A stretch of DNA of 56,018 nucleotides from Acidobacteriota bacterium (GCA_013289695.1 JABCZK010000030.1:1-56018), one strand, 5' to 3'; positions 46,572-55,085 are shown, counted from the first letter of the stretch. Numbers and translations are program-made. The notes: generated by a model not told the origin, from the sequence alone.

Positions 46572-47566
46572 CAACGGTCTCTGACCCTACCAGAACAAGC
46601 GCTGGCGTCGGCGTGGAAAAGTGGCTGCGCATGTACCGCCAGATGATGGCCATCCGCCTGTTTGAAGAAAATGTGAATGAACTGTACACGCGCGCTCTGA
46701 TGCCGGGCCTCGCGCACCTTTACATCGGCGAAGAAGCGATCGCTGTCGGCGTTTGCGAAGCGCTTCGCCCTGATGATTACGTGACCAGCACGCATCGCGG
46801 CCATGGCCACTGCCTCGCCAAAGGCGCTTCTCCGAAATTGATGTTTGCGGAATTGCTGGGAAAAGAAGCCGGATACTGCCGCGGAAAGGGCGGTTCGATG
46901 CACATCGCCGACCCCGCCACGGGCAATCTGGGGGCGAACGCCATCGTTGCAGGAAGCGTGGGCATCGCCACCGGTGCCGCGCTCTCCGCCAAAACCCTGA
47001 AATCAGGACAAGTCGCCGTTTGCTTCTTCGGCGAAGGCGCGCTCGGCCAGGGCGTGCTGTACGAATGCATGAACCTCGCGCAGCTCTGGAAGCTGCCGGT
47101 CATTTACGTCTGCGAAAATAATATGTACACCGAGTACACGCATTTTTCGGAAACCACGGCGGGAGATATTCCTGCGCGGGCCAGCGCGTTCGGAGTGCGC
47201 GCGGAAACCGTGGATGGCCAGGACGTTCGTGCGGTACATGCCGTCGCTACCGACCTCGCCGATCGCGCCCGCCGCGGCGAAGGGCCGGCATTTCTTCTCT
47301 GCAACACCTACCGCTATCGCGGGCATCACGTCGGAGATATCAATCGTGAATATTACCGCTCGAAAAAAGAAGAGCAGCAATGGTTGGCGGAGAGCGATCC
47401 GATTAAAAATTTCGCCGAGTGGCTGAAATCTCAGAAGCACGCCGACGCCAGCACCCTAGGCACGATCGACTCCGAACTGCGAGCTGAAATGGATCAGGCT
47501 GTGAAATTTGCCGTCGGCGCGCCGTATCCCGGCGCGGACGAAGTTGATCAGGACGTGTATGCCTGA
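46568..47566 (+). CDS. 2-oxoacid/acetoin dehydrogenase E1 component, alpha subunit
   Basis: A 332-residue thiamine-diphosphate enzyme subunit. Visible are YRQMMAIRLFEENVNELYTR, THRGHGHCLAKG, GRGKGGSMHI-type residues (CRGKGGSMHIADP) and the ThDP site CFFGEGALGQG ending in VCENN. The first motif reads GEG rather than the usual GDG, keeping an acidic magnesium ligand. With E1 beta and E2 it would oxidatively decarboxylate a 2-oxoacid, or cleave acetoin, to an acyl-CoA. It overlaps the dehydrogenase before it by four bases and E1 beta after it by eight, so the three are tightly coupled. No E3 is encoded nearby. Confidence 0.9.
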   Translation: MTTVSDPTRTSAGVGVEKWLRMYRQMMAIRLFEENVNELYTRALMPGLAHLYIGEEAIAVGVCEALRPDDYVTSTHRGHGHCLAKGASPKLMFAELLGKEAGYCRGKGGSMHIADPATGNLGANAIVAGSVGIATGAALSAKTLKSGQVAVCFFGEGALGQGVLYECMNLAQLWKLPVIYVCENNMYTEYTHFSETTAGDIPARASAFGVRAETVDGQDVRAVHAVATDLADRARRGEGPAFLLCNTYRYRGHHVGDINREYYRSKKEEQQWLAESDPIKNFAEWLKSQKHADASTLGTIDSELRAEMDQAVKFAVGAPYPGADEVDQDVYA

Positions 47567-48554
47567 AACAGGAATTCGTGAAATAACTTTCGCCGAAGCG
47601 GTCCGCGAAGCACTTGCAGAGGAAATGCGCCGCGATTCCCGCGTGTTCATCATGGGCGAGGACGTGGCCGAAGCCGGCACTCCCTTCAAAGTGCTTTCCG
47701 GCCTCGTGGAAGAGTTCGGCACCGCGCGAGTGGTCGACACGCCAATTTCCGAAGCTGGATTCACCGGCGTGGGAGTGGGCGCAGCGATGACCGGCTTGCG
47801 TCCTGTGGTGGACATCATGTTCGGTGATTTCATCACGCTGACCATGGATCAGATGGCGAATCAAGCGGCGAAAGTTCATTACATGTCGGGTGGAAAGTGG
47901 AAAGTTCCCATGGTGATGCGCACGACGCTGGGCGCGGCGCGGCGCTCTGCTGCGCAACACTCGCAATCACTGCACGCCTGGTTCAGCCACATCCCCGGAT
48001 TGAAAGTCGTGCTGCCTGCAACGCCCTATGACGCCAAGGGTTTGCTGAAAAGCGCGATTCGCGACGATAACCCGGTGATTTTTTTCGAAGACAAGATGAG
48101 CTTCAAACTGAAGGGCCCGGTGCCTGAAGCGGAATACACGATCCCGCTCGGCGTGGCGGATATCAAGCGCTTGGGGACGGACATCACGCTGCTCGGCACC
48201 AGCAGCATGGTGCAAGTCGCGCTGGAAGCAGCCGTTATGCTCGAGCAGGCCGGGATCAGCGCCGAAGTTGTGGACCCACGCACCACCTGGCCGCTCGATG
48301 AACACACTTTGATCGAGTCCGTGAAAAAAACATCGCGCGCAATCGTGATTGATGAAGGCTACGGCCGCTACGGTGTTGCCGCCGAAATTGCAGCCACGAT
48401 CGCCGAAGGCGCGTTTCATTACCTCGACGGCCCGGTGAAGCGCATGGGTGCAATGCACGTGCCGATCCCGTTCTCGCCGCCGCTGGAAGACCTTACCGTC
48501 CCCACTGGGAAGACGGTTTTCGACACAGCCATGAAGCTTTGCGGCCGATCTTGA
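47559..48554 (+). CDS. 2-oxoacid/acetoin dehydrogenase E1 component, beta subunit
   Basis: A 331-residue partner of E1 alpha, starting MPETGIREITFAEAVREAL. Family marks are VFIMGEDVAEAGTPFKVL, VVDTPISEAGFTGVGVGAAM, DFITLTMDQMANQAAK and the C-terminal transketolase part (VDPRTTWPLDEHTL; VIDEGYGRYGVAAEIA). The start at 47559 lies inside the end of the E1 alpha gene (8-base overlap). It forms the alpha2-beta2 E1 with that product. The M24-fold gene follows after 23 bases. Confidence 0.93.
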   Translation: MPETGIREITFAEAVREALAEEMRRDSRVFIMGEDVAEAGTPFKVLSGLVEEFGTARVVDTPISEAGFTGVGVGAAMTGLRPVVDIMFGDFITLTMDQMANQAAKVHYMSGGKWKVPMVMRTTLGAARRSAAQHSQSLHAWFSHIPGLKVVLPATPYDAKGLLKSAIRDDNPVIFFEDKMSFKLKGPVPEAEYTIPLGVADIKRLGTDITLLGTSSMVQVALEAAVMLEQAGISAEVVDPRTTWPLDEHTLIESVKKTSRAIVIDEGYGRYGVAAEIAATIAEGAFHYLDGPVKRMGAMHVPIPFSPPLEDLTVPTGKTVFDTAMKLCGRS

Positions 48555-48577
48555 TTTCGTAGTGTCAGGAGGATGCC

Positions 48578-49924
48578 ATGGCGTTAGCAACACATGGAAC
48601 GATGGCGGTTGATTGGGAACAGCGCATTGACTTCGATCGTCTGCGCACGCAACGCCTGCAGCGCGTGAAAGATCTTCTCGCCAAATCGGAAATGGGCGCG
48701 ATTTTGTGCTTTGACATGAATAACGTCCGCTACATCACGTCCACGCACATCGGTTCCTGGGCGCAGGACAAGATGAGCCGCTTCACGCTGCTCACGCGGA
48801 AGAGCGAGCCAATCCTTTGGGATTTCGGCTCCGCCGCCAAGCATCACCAACTGCATTGTCCCTGGCTCGGTGAACGCTCGCGCGCGGGCATTCCTCTGCT
48901 GCGCGGCGCGATGTCACCTGAAATGGGCCGCGCCGAAGACGTCGCGAAAAAAATACGCATCGAACTCGAAGAACTCGGCTTGCTGCACGAGCCGCTGGGC
49001 GTTGACATCATCGAGCCGCCCATTCTTTTTGCGCTGCAGCGCGAAGGAATCAAGATCGTGGACGGCCAGCAGCTCATGTCCGACGCGCGCGTCATCAAAA
49101 CCCGCGACGAAATCGCGCTGCTCAATACTTCCGCGATGATGGTGGATGCGGCCTACGACGAACTCTACCGCGCCATGAAGCCCGGCATGAGGGAAAACGA
49201 GGCCGTCGGCCTCGTCAGCAAAGTCCTGTACGACCTCGGCTCTGAATACGTCGAAGCCGTGAACGCCATTTCCGGGGAACGCTGCAATCCTCACCCGCAC
49301 GTATTTTCCGACCGCGTGCTGCGTCCCGGCGATCCCGTGTATTACGACATTCTGCATTCCTACATGGGGTATCGCACCTGCTACTACCGCTGCTTCACCA
49401 TCGGCTACGCGTCGCACGCCATGATTGACGCCTATAAACGCTGCCGTGAATATCTGGATGCGGCGATTTCGCTGGTTCGTCCCGGCCGCACCACCGGCGA
49501 AATCGCGGCGCTGTGGCCGAAAGCGCAGGAATTCGGATTCCCCAACGAAGAAGCGGCGTTCGCTTTGCAATACGGACACGGCATCGGCCTGGCGATCTGG
49601 GAAAAGCCCGTCATCAGTCGCTTGGTTTCGCTCGATCATCCCTGCGAGATCAAGCCCGGCATGGTTTTCGCTCTGGAAACTTTCTGGCCCTCGACCGATG
49701 GCTGGGCTGCGGCGCGCATCGAAGAAGAAATTGTGGTCACCGAGACAGGCCACGAAGTCATCACGCGTTTCCCGGCGGAGCAATTGATGGTCGCGGGCGC
49801 GCACTATTTCACCGTCAACGGGCCCCTGTCGGCGACGCGCGAATCCGAGGCGGCGCCCAGCAAGCGCATCAAGGAAATGGTCGAAGCCAGCGCGAAAATC
49901 GAGCGGGTAGGAGCTACCGACTAA
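48578..49924 (+). CDS. M24 (creatinase/aminopeptidase P-fold) protein with an altered metal site
   Basis: A 448-residue pita-bread protein with a creatinase-type N-terminal domain (GAILCFDMNNVRYITSTHIG, about 38-60) and a C-terminal catalytic domain. Expected metal ligands seen: Asp in DPVYYDILHSYMG, His in QYGHGIGLAIWEKP, Glu in FALETFWP and Glu in ARIEEEIVV. The second Asp, eleven residues after the first, is replaced: the stretch reads GYRTCYYRCF where GYxSDxTRTF is usual. It may use one metal, a Cys ligand, or none, as creatinase does. It sits between E1 beta and E2 genes, so it probably acts in the same pathway, perhaps hydrolysing an amide or lyase substrate. SD: AGGAGGATGCC. Confidence 0.85.
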   Translation: MALATHGTMAVDWEQRIDFDRLRTQRLQRVKDLLAKSEMGAILCFDMNNVRYITSTHIGSWAQDKMSRFTLLTRKSEPILWDFGSAAKHHQLHCPWLGERSRAGIPLLRGAMSPEMGRAEDVAKKIRIELEELGLLHEPLGVDIIEPPILFALQREGIKIVDGQQLMSDARVIKTRDEIALLNTSAMMVDAAYDELYRAMKPGMRENEAVGLVSKVLYDLGSEYVEAVNAISGERCNPHPHVFSDRVLRPGDPVYYDILHSYMGYRTCYYRCFTIGYASHAMIDAYKRCREYLDAAISLVRPGRTTGEIAALWPKAQEFGFPNEEAAFALQYGHGIGLAIWEKPVISRLVSLDHPCEIKPGMVFALETFWPSTDGWAAARIEEEIVVTETGHEVITRFPAEQLMVAGAHYFTVNGPLSATRESEAAPSKRIKEMVEASAKIERVGATD

Positions 49925-49951
49925 GATTTCATTTCTATTGCTTGAGGAATT

Positions 49952-51151
49952 ATGGCTATCAGTGTTGTTATGCCCGCGCTCGAACTGACCCAGGAGACCG
50001 GCAAGCTGGTTTCCTGGCGCAAAAAAGAAGGCGACGCCGTCGCCAGGGGCGAGACTTTGCTGGAAGTCGAGACGGACAAGGCCGTCGTCGAAGTGGAAGC
50101 GCTCGCCGATGGATATTTGGCCGGCGTGAAAGCGAAGGAAGGCGACGTCATCGCCGTGGGTCGCACGATTGCTTGGATCGTAGATAAGGGCGAACCCGCT
50201 CCCGCGGACGAAGCCCCTGCTGCGGCGGCCGCCGGCGTCGCGCCGCCCGTGGCCCGCGCTCGGGCATCGGCAGCTCCATCAGGCGATGCTGCGATTTCCG
50301 GCGCGAGGATGAAAATTTCACCCAAAGCACGCCGCCTCGCAAGCGAGCTTCACGTCAACCTCGACAGCGTGCGCGCTTCAGGACCCGGCGGAGAAATTCT
50401 CGCGTCAGACGTCGAGGCCGCGGCGAAAGCGCCAGCGCCAAGCGTTGCCGCACCGTCCGCCGGCGCCAAACTCGAATCGCTCACCGCTATCGGCCGGTTG
50501 ATGGCAGAGCGCACCACGCAAAGCTGGACGACCGTTCCGCATTTCTTCCTGGTCCGCGAAGTGGACGCCAGCGCACTCCAGCAAACGCGCGAAAGACTGA
50601 CGGCTTCCGCCGACGCAAGCTTGAGCGGCAAAATCACGCACACAGATTTGCTCATCGCGCTCGTCGCGCGCGTCTTGCTGCAGCACCCGCGCTTGAATGC
50701 GAGCTGGACGCGCGATGGAATCCAGCTTCATCCTGAAGTGAACATAGCCATCGCGATCGCCGTAAACGACGGCGTGATCGCCTCGGTGATTCCCAGCGCG
50801 CACGCCGCGAGCATCGCCGAAATCGCCGCGCAACGCCGCGACCTCGCCGAGCGCGCCAAATCCGGCAAATCGCGCCCGCAGGATTTCGCCGGCGCTACCT
50901 TTACCATCAGCAACCTCGGCATGTTCCAGATCGATTCCTTCACCGCGATTATTCCGCCGGCACAGGCCGCAATCCTGGCGGTCGGCGCAATTACCGATCG
51001 CGTCGTGGCCATCAACGGCCAGCCCGCCGTCCGCAGCATGATCACCCTCACGCTTTCCTGCGATCATCGCGTTGTGGATGGCGCGCGCGGCGCGCAGTTC
51101 CTGAACGATCTGGCGAAAGCAATCGCCGAACCTCGGCAGCTCTTGCGCTGA
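49952..51151 (+). CDS. 2-oxoacid/acetoin dehydrogenase E2 (lipoyl acyltransferase)
   Basis: A 399-residue protein with the standard order. The lipoyl domain (about 1-78) has the lipoylated Lys in EVETDKAVVEVEA. An Ala/Pro linker follows, then the peripheral-subunit-binding domain (KISPKARRLASELHV, then GPGGEILASDVEA, about 112-150). The 2-oxoacid acyltransferase core (about 170-399) has the catalytic His and Asp in LSCDHRVVDGARGAQFL. It passes the acyl group from E1 to CoA. It starts 27 bases after the M24 gene. An E3 (dihydrolipoamide dehydrogenase) must come from elsewhere in the genome. Confidence 0.94.
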   Translation: MAISVVMPALELTQETGKLVSWRKKEGDAVARGETLLEVETDKAVVEVEALADGYLAGVKAKEGDVIAVGRTIAWIVDKGEPAPADEAPAAAAAGVAPPVARARASAAPSGDAAISGARMKISPKARRLASELHVNLDSVRASGPGGEILASDVEAAAKAPAPSVAAPSAGAKLESLTAIGRLMAERTTQSWTTVPHFFLVREVDASALQQTRERLTASADASLSGKITHTDLLIALVARVLLQHPRLNASWTRDGIQLHPEVNIAIAIAVNDGVIASVIPSAHAASIAEIAAQRRDLAERAKSGKSRPQDFAGATFTISNLGMFQIDSFTAIIPPAQAAILAVGAITDRVVAINGQPAVRSMITLTLSCDHRVVDGARGAQFLNDLAKAIAEPRQLLR

Positions 51152-51273
51152 CCACGTCATCCGCGCACCGCGCACTGCTGGAAACGCCAATCTCCTGATT
51201 GGCGAATTCACGCCTCCGGCACAAAACGGCCGAAAAACCACCGCCAAGGATGGGTCCTGTTGTTTGTTTTCAG

Positions 51274-51480
51274 TCATTTGCGCCGATTTTTAATATCACG
51301 ACTACCGATTAGAATTGCGCAGCGCGCGCCGGCGCCGGGATCATTCTTCTTCAAGAAAAATGCGAGAACGAACATGAGCGAGCAGAGCGCGCCCAGAATC
51401 CAAAATGTGTCCATATACGACAGCGCGTGTGCTGGTTGATTCACTGAGCCATAGAACCTGGCAACGGCCTGGTTGTGAGC
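51274..51480 (-). pseudogene. C-terminal remnant of a DHA2/EmrB-type MFS transporter
   Basis: About 69 in-frame codons ending at 51274 read AHNQAVARFYGSVNQPAH, then ALSYMDTFWILGALCSLMF and VLAFFLKKNDPGAG. This is the last helix and tail typical of DHA2 (EmrB) 14-helix transporters. The frame is closed by a stop at 51514-51516 and nothing upstream continues the transporter, so roughly nine-tenths of the gene is missing. The rest of the 51152-51678 interval has no recognised gene. Confidence 0.7.
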
Positions 51481-51678
51481 GTCGGTGGACCGAAGGCCGG
51501 AATGATTTTGCCACTAAGCGAGAGTCCCAAGACCAGCTTCCAGTTGCGACGGTTTGCACGTCCCCTCGAGCGGGGGTTTTTGCCACAACTTGGCTTTGGG
51601 TGGACGAACGCAAGATGGCTCTAAGCCTGTCACGTTTTCATACCAGTGCTTACCGTTCCCGCTTCTCTTCACTCGACA

Positions 51679-53238
51679 TCAGCGGAATCGGCCACTATTC
51701 AGCATTCGACGAGTCATATACTCGACGGGCGCGAAATCGTCGGTGAATACGATTGTTCCCGCGCTGGGGTCAACTTGGGAGATTCTGGCTGCAGCCGACG
51801 CCGCCATCCGCATGACGAAGGCGTTGCCCTCATAGCCCTCGAGGCGCGCGCGAATCGACGCCTCCGGCATCACGTGCGAAAAAGCCAGCAGCATGCGGTT
51901 CCCGCGGCCAATCGGAAGAACAGCCACTGCCGGGAAAACACGTTTCAAAGTAGCAGCGGCCGAGAGAAGCAATTCCTGATCCTTGCTCACGTCAAACAGG
52001 TTCATCATCAATACGCCGTCTGCCGACATGTGCGCACGAACGGCGCTAAAAAACTCGACCGTGACGAGATAGAAAGGAATGTACGGCCCGCCCTGGTAGA
52101 GATCGACATGGACGATGTCGTACTTGCTTTCGTTTCGCGCGAGCCAGGGGCGCGCGTCAGCAACGTGAATGTGAAGCAGTTTATCGTCGGGATTCATCCC
52201 AAAAAAAAGAGTGGCTGCTTCCACGACTCTTGGATCGATCTCAACAGCGTCGATATTTATGTCGGGCGCGGTGATGCGGGTCGATCTGATGGATCCTCCT
52301 CCAGCCATGCCTAAGACCAGCAGACGCTGCGCCGGCGCCAGCAGAGGACCGAGGGCGAAATCATCGTAGTAGTTGCCAGTCCACCCGGCGAGCTCATTTC
52401 GGATGGTGTGAACGCCTCCTTCATCGTTCAGTTTGAGGAGCAGCCGTTGACCGTCGCGCACAACACGAACCAGGTTGTATGGAGACTCTTGCACCCAAAC
52501 AGTGCTGTGAGACCAGGTTGTTGCCGGCACAAACTTCAGCGCCGCTACAATCATCGCGAGTAATACGAGGGCCGCAGGCGCCCGGAAGGCGATGCCCGCC
52601 ACGGCGATGACGGCGGACAGCGCGCAGATCACCTCCAGCGTCTTCTGTGTGCCGAGCAGGGGAACCAACCAGAAGCTAGTGGCGAGTGTGCCCGCGATGC
52701 TGCCGATGGTAGAAAATGCATAGACTTTGCCTGCGACCGACCCAATGTGTCCGGACTGTGCCAACAGACGAATGATGAAGGGGCACGCAGTCGCCATGGC
52801 GGTCAGCGGCGGGCCAAAAATAACCAGGCTGGCGAGCACCGTCCCGGTAAAGTCTCCCATTCTGGCGAAGCCTGGGAGCATCGACCGAACCACAAAGAGA
52901 ATAGCAAGCTGATAGAGGGCGCTTCCGAGGAGCGTGATGTAAAGAGATAGGCTCGTTTGGCTGCGGTCGGCTCCCCAACCGCCGATGGCGTAGCCGATTG
53001 CGAGCGCCGCCATGACGACGGAGATCATGCTGCCCCAAACGTAGATCGAATAACCGAAGTAAGGGGCATAGAGCCTGAAGGCGACAAGCTCCAGGGACAT
53101 GATGATGGCGCCGGTGAAGAATGAGGTGAGCAACCACAGCGCGACCCGAATAAAGCGAACCTTGTACGAGGCAGCGGGCACACGATCTACGCCGCGGCGC
53201 GGATCAAGCAGAAGCTTCTCGTGAGTCAAACCGCCCAC
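51679..53238 (-). CDS. membrane-fused spermidine-synthase-like protein
   Basis: About 519 residues from GTG 53238, chosen because GGAGG lies seven bases before it; an earlier ATG at 53331 has no such site. The N-terminal half has about seven membrane helices (ALWLLTSFFTGAIIMSLELV; YAIGGWGAD; FGPPLTAMATACPFIIRLLA). The C-terminal half is a spermidine-synthase-type Rossmann methyltransferase fold: LLVLGMAGGGSIR, NIDAVEIDPRVVEAATLFFG, DIVHVDLYQGG, then DDFAPVEYM. Such fusions are widespread and usually have no shown polyamine synthase activity; they may modify an unknown amine at the membrane. It is probably transcribed alone or with 53357. Confidence 0.85.
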   Translation of the reverse strand: MGGLTHEKLLLDPRRGVDRVPAASYKVRFIRVALWLLTSFFTGAIIMSLELVAFRLYAPYFGYSIYVWGSMISVVMAALAIGYAIGGWGADRSQTSLSLYITLLGSALYQLAILFVVRSMLPGFARMGDFTGTVLASLVIFGPPLTAMATACPFIIRLLAQSGHIGSVAGKVYAFSTIGSIAGTLATSFWLVPLLGTQKTLEVICALSAVIAVAGIAFRAPAALVLLAMIVAALKFVPATTWSHSTVWVQESPYNLVRVVRDGQRLLLKLNDEGGVHTIRNELAGWTGNYYDDFALGPLLAPAQRLLVLGMAGGGSIRSTRITAPDINIDAVEIDPRVVEAATLFFGMNPDDKLLHIHVADARPWLARNESKYDIVHVDLYQGGPYIPFYLVTVEFFSAVRAHMSADGVLMMNLFDVSKDQELLLSAAATLKRVFPAVAVLPIGRGNRMLLAFSHVMPEASIRARLEGYEGNAFVMRMAASAAARISQVDPSAGTIVFTDDFAPVEYMTRRMLNSGRFR

Positions 53239-53356
53239 GGTAAACCTCCGGTCACCAATGAGGCGCTGCGCAGAACTATGGCTTAGCGAATCGCCACGGA
53301 GGCGCTCGAGGGGGCCCGAAACTGAAATCAAAACCGGCGGTCAGGCCGGATAACTT

Positions 53357-53794
53357 CTAAAGGCCTAACTGAACTGCGGGCAGAAGCTCGATAAGCTGGC
53401 CGTTCGCGTTAAACACCTGCAATTCAGCGAGCGTACTGTTCGGATTGTGACCACCACTTACCACGACTACCTGCCGTAGGCTTACAGCCTTTGGCTGCGT
53501 GTTGAGGCGAAAGCTGAACGTTTGGGCCGGGAGGAGTGTCGCAGTACTTACGGTTTGCGTTACGGCAGCGCCCTCGTCGGTGAGGACCTCGAGGCCCAAC
53601 GACAGGGTGACGTCAGAAATATTCGTGATTTTCACGACGCCGATGGCATTCGGGCTAAATACATATGGCAAGAAGTAAACAGGTTGCGATTCAATGAGAG
53701 TAAAAGCCCTCGACCGCACCGCATAGCCAAAGATCGACATCACTGCCAACACCACGGGAATGACTACCTTCCACGATTTTCTGAGATTTTTCAC
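53357..53794 (-). CDS. secreted protein of unknown function
   Basis: A 145-residue protein from GTG 53794, with AAGGAGCAGCC just before it. A basic N-terminus and hydrophobic segment (VVIPVVLAVMSIFGYAV) form a signal or anchor. The mature part looks like a single beta-sandwich (VGVVKITNISDVTLSLGLEV-like strands, then FSFRLNTQPKAVSLRQVVVV). I do not recognise a named family; the fold suggests an immunoglobulin-like secreted domain. It ends 118 bases before the start of the membrane-fused spermidine-synthase-like gene on the same strand. Confidence 0.65.
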   Translation of the reverse strand: MKNLRKSWKVVIPVVLAVMSIFGYAVRSRAFTLIESQPVYFLPYVFSPNAIGVVKITNISDVTLSLGLEVLTDEGAAVTQTVSTATLLPAQTFSFRLNTQPKAVSLRQVVVVSGGHNPNSTLAELQVFNANGQLIELLPAVQLGL

Positions 53795-54135
53795 GGCTGC
53801 TCCTTTTGGGCCGTAGCTGATACGGCCCTGATGTGTTTAGCTGGGCCCTAGAAAGTGCTGACTGCGAGGAGGTCGCATCCATCCGCGCCACACTTGCGAA
53901 CTGTGACTCCCAACTCCGCGGGGGCTTCGGAGCATCGACATCGGTTCACGAATGCATCTCTCGCGTTCGCGAGGCTGGAATCGGATCGGGCGAAAGAAAA
54001 CAATTCACCTGACCCGGAATCTCAAGTTTGATCTTCCGACTGGCCCATAACGTACACCCGGCCTCCCTCAATAAGCAATGCTAAGTAAAATCAAGGTTCA
54101 GGCAACCCGATACCGTCGCGGACGAGGCGCGCCAT
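53795..54135. other. intergenic region, about 340 bases
   Basis: This is the promoter side of the secreted protein gene and the left flank of the khpA-like and integrase remnants. No gene or clear repeat was recognised. Confidence 0.35.
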
Positions 54136-54213
54136 GTGAAGGAGCTGGTAGAGGCAATCGCTAAAGCCCTCTTGAATAATCCCGACCAGGATCAGGTCCG
54201 CGCAATTCAGTCA
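54136..54213 (+). pseudogene. N-terminal fragment resembling khpA (KH-domain RNA-binding protein)
   Basis: From GTG 54136 the frame reads VKELVEAIAKALLNNPDQ, then DQVRAIQ. This is close to the start of KhpA proteins (KELVExIAKALVDNPDxVxV). After about 26 codons the similarity stops and the frame runs into unrelated sequence with a stop near 54290. The GXXG RNA-binding loop and the rest of the KH domain are missing. The short length leaves room for chance similarity. Confidence 0.5.
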
Positions 54214-54214
54214 T

Positions 54215-54746
54215 TTGGATCGACGCGCAACGTTTGCCGAAGCCAAACGGGTTCGGAGGTACAGAGACCTTTCCTTTCACGAAGACGCTGAGTTGAGTTG
54301 CGAAGGATATATGCAGAAAACGGGAACGCATGTTCACTGCCCGCTACCAGAGTTCGTGGTGCGAGAACTTGATTCGATCGCAAAGAGAAGCGAGCGCCAT
54401 TGGTTCTGGACGGGCAACTCCAAACTTTAAGACTGCGATTTCCGATTGGCAAGGGCGCCTTAAGACATTGTTCGACGATGCAAAGGTCAGCGATGGCCAT
54501 GCGCACCGATTTCGCGATACGTTTGCCGTAGAACTGTTACTCGCAGGCGTGCCTGTTGAACGAGTCTCAATCCTGCTTGGACACGCCAGCATCAAGATAA
54601 CCGAGAAGCACTACAACCCGTGGATTCGAGAGCGCCAAGAGCAAGCCGAGGCCGATGTTCGACGCACTTGGACGAAGGATTCCATTGTCCTCCTCGAGAC
54701 GAAGGGTACACCAGAGGTACGTGGAACAGCGGAGGTCGTGAACTAA
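54215..54746 (+). pseudogene. tyrosine recombinase/integrase remnant, frameshifted
   Basis: Only the C-terminal catalytic part remains. The first frame gives CEGYMQKTGTHVHCPLPEF and SERHWFWTGNSKL and then stops at 54430. The second frame continues the family pattern with KTAISDWQGRLKTLF, HAHRFRDTFAVELLLAG (catalytic HxxR), ILLGHASIKITEKHY (His and the nucleophile Tyr) to 54746. One extra T in CAAACTTTAAGAC near 54427 explains the break. The N-terminal arm-binding and core-binding domains are absent. It ends 21 bases from the 3' end of tRNA-Ser, the usual place for an integrase of a tRNA-targeting element. Confidence 0.85.
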
Positions 54747-54767
54747 ATGAAAACAAAACACAAAGAA

Positions 54768-54857
54768 TGGCGGAGGGGGTGGGATTCGAACCCACGAGAC
54801 CCTTTCGGGCCTAACGGTTTTCAAGACCGCCGGAGTCAACCGCTTTCCTACCCCTCC
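54768..54857 (-). tRNA. tRNA-Ser (UGA anticodon)
   Basis: A 90-base cloverleaf on the minus strand with a long variable arm, as expected for serine. The acceptor 5' GGAGGGG pairs with CCCCTCC, the anticodon loop is CTTGAAA (anticodon TGA), the T-loop is TTCGAAT, and a CCA end is encoded (54768-54770). The variable arm GGCCCGAAAGGGTC forms a short stem. Confidence 0.97.
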
Positions 54858-55085
54858 GAAATTCATTTGGTCATTGTAACTTACAGTCCGGTCTAACTGC
54901 CGCTCGATTTCGCTCGGATGGCATTTGCCGACTACTCGCCATTGCCATTCAACCCAAAGGGAGAGCGCGGCACCGGCGGATGAAGCGCTCACGGCCATCG
55001 AGGATTTGGGCAAGAACTCTGGGGAAGGATGTCATTTCCAAACGTTTCTGACATATGGTAGAATACTGTCAGAGGGAATTCTGCG

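Noticed and set aside
46979..47115. Loss of function in E1 alpha because of GEG instead of GDG in the thiamine-diphosphate motif
   Set aside because: Glu keeps the acidic ligand, the rest of the motif and the closing ENN are intact, and the operon is complete, so a working enzyme is more likely.
48578..49924. DMSP lyase DddP, which is also an M24-fold protein of similar length
   Set aside because: Overall layout is similar, but one metal Asp required in that family is replaced, and no other sulfur-metabolism gene is nearby.
51341..51613. Minus-strand 90-codon frame overlapping the MFS remnant
   Set aside because: It is in a different frame from the transporter-like text and shows no family pattern.
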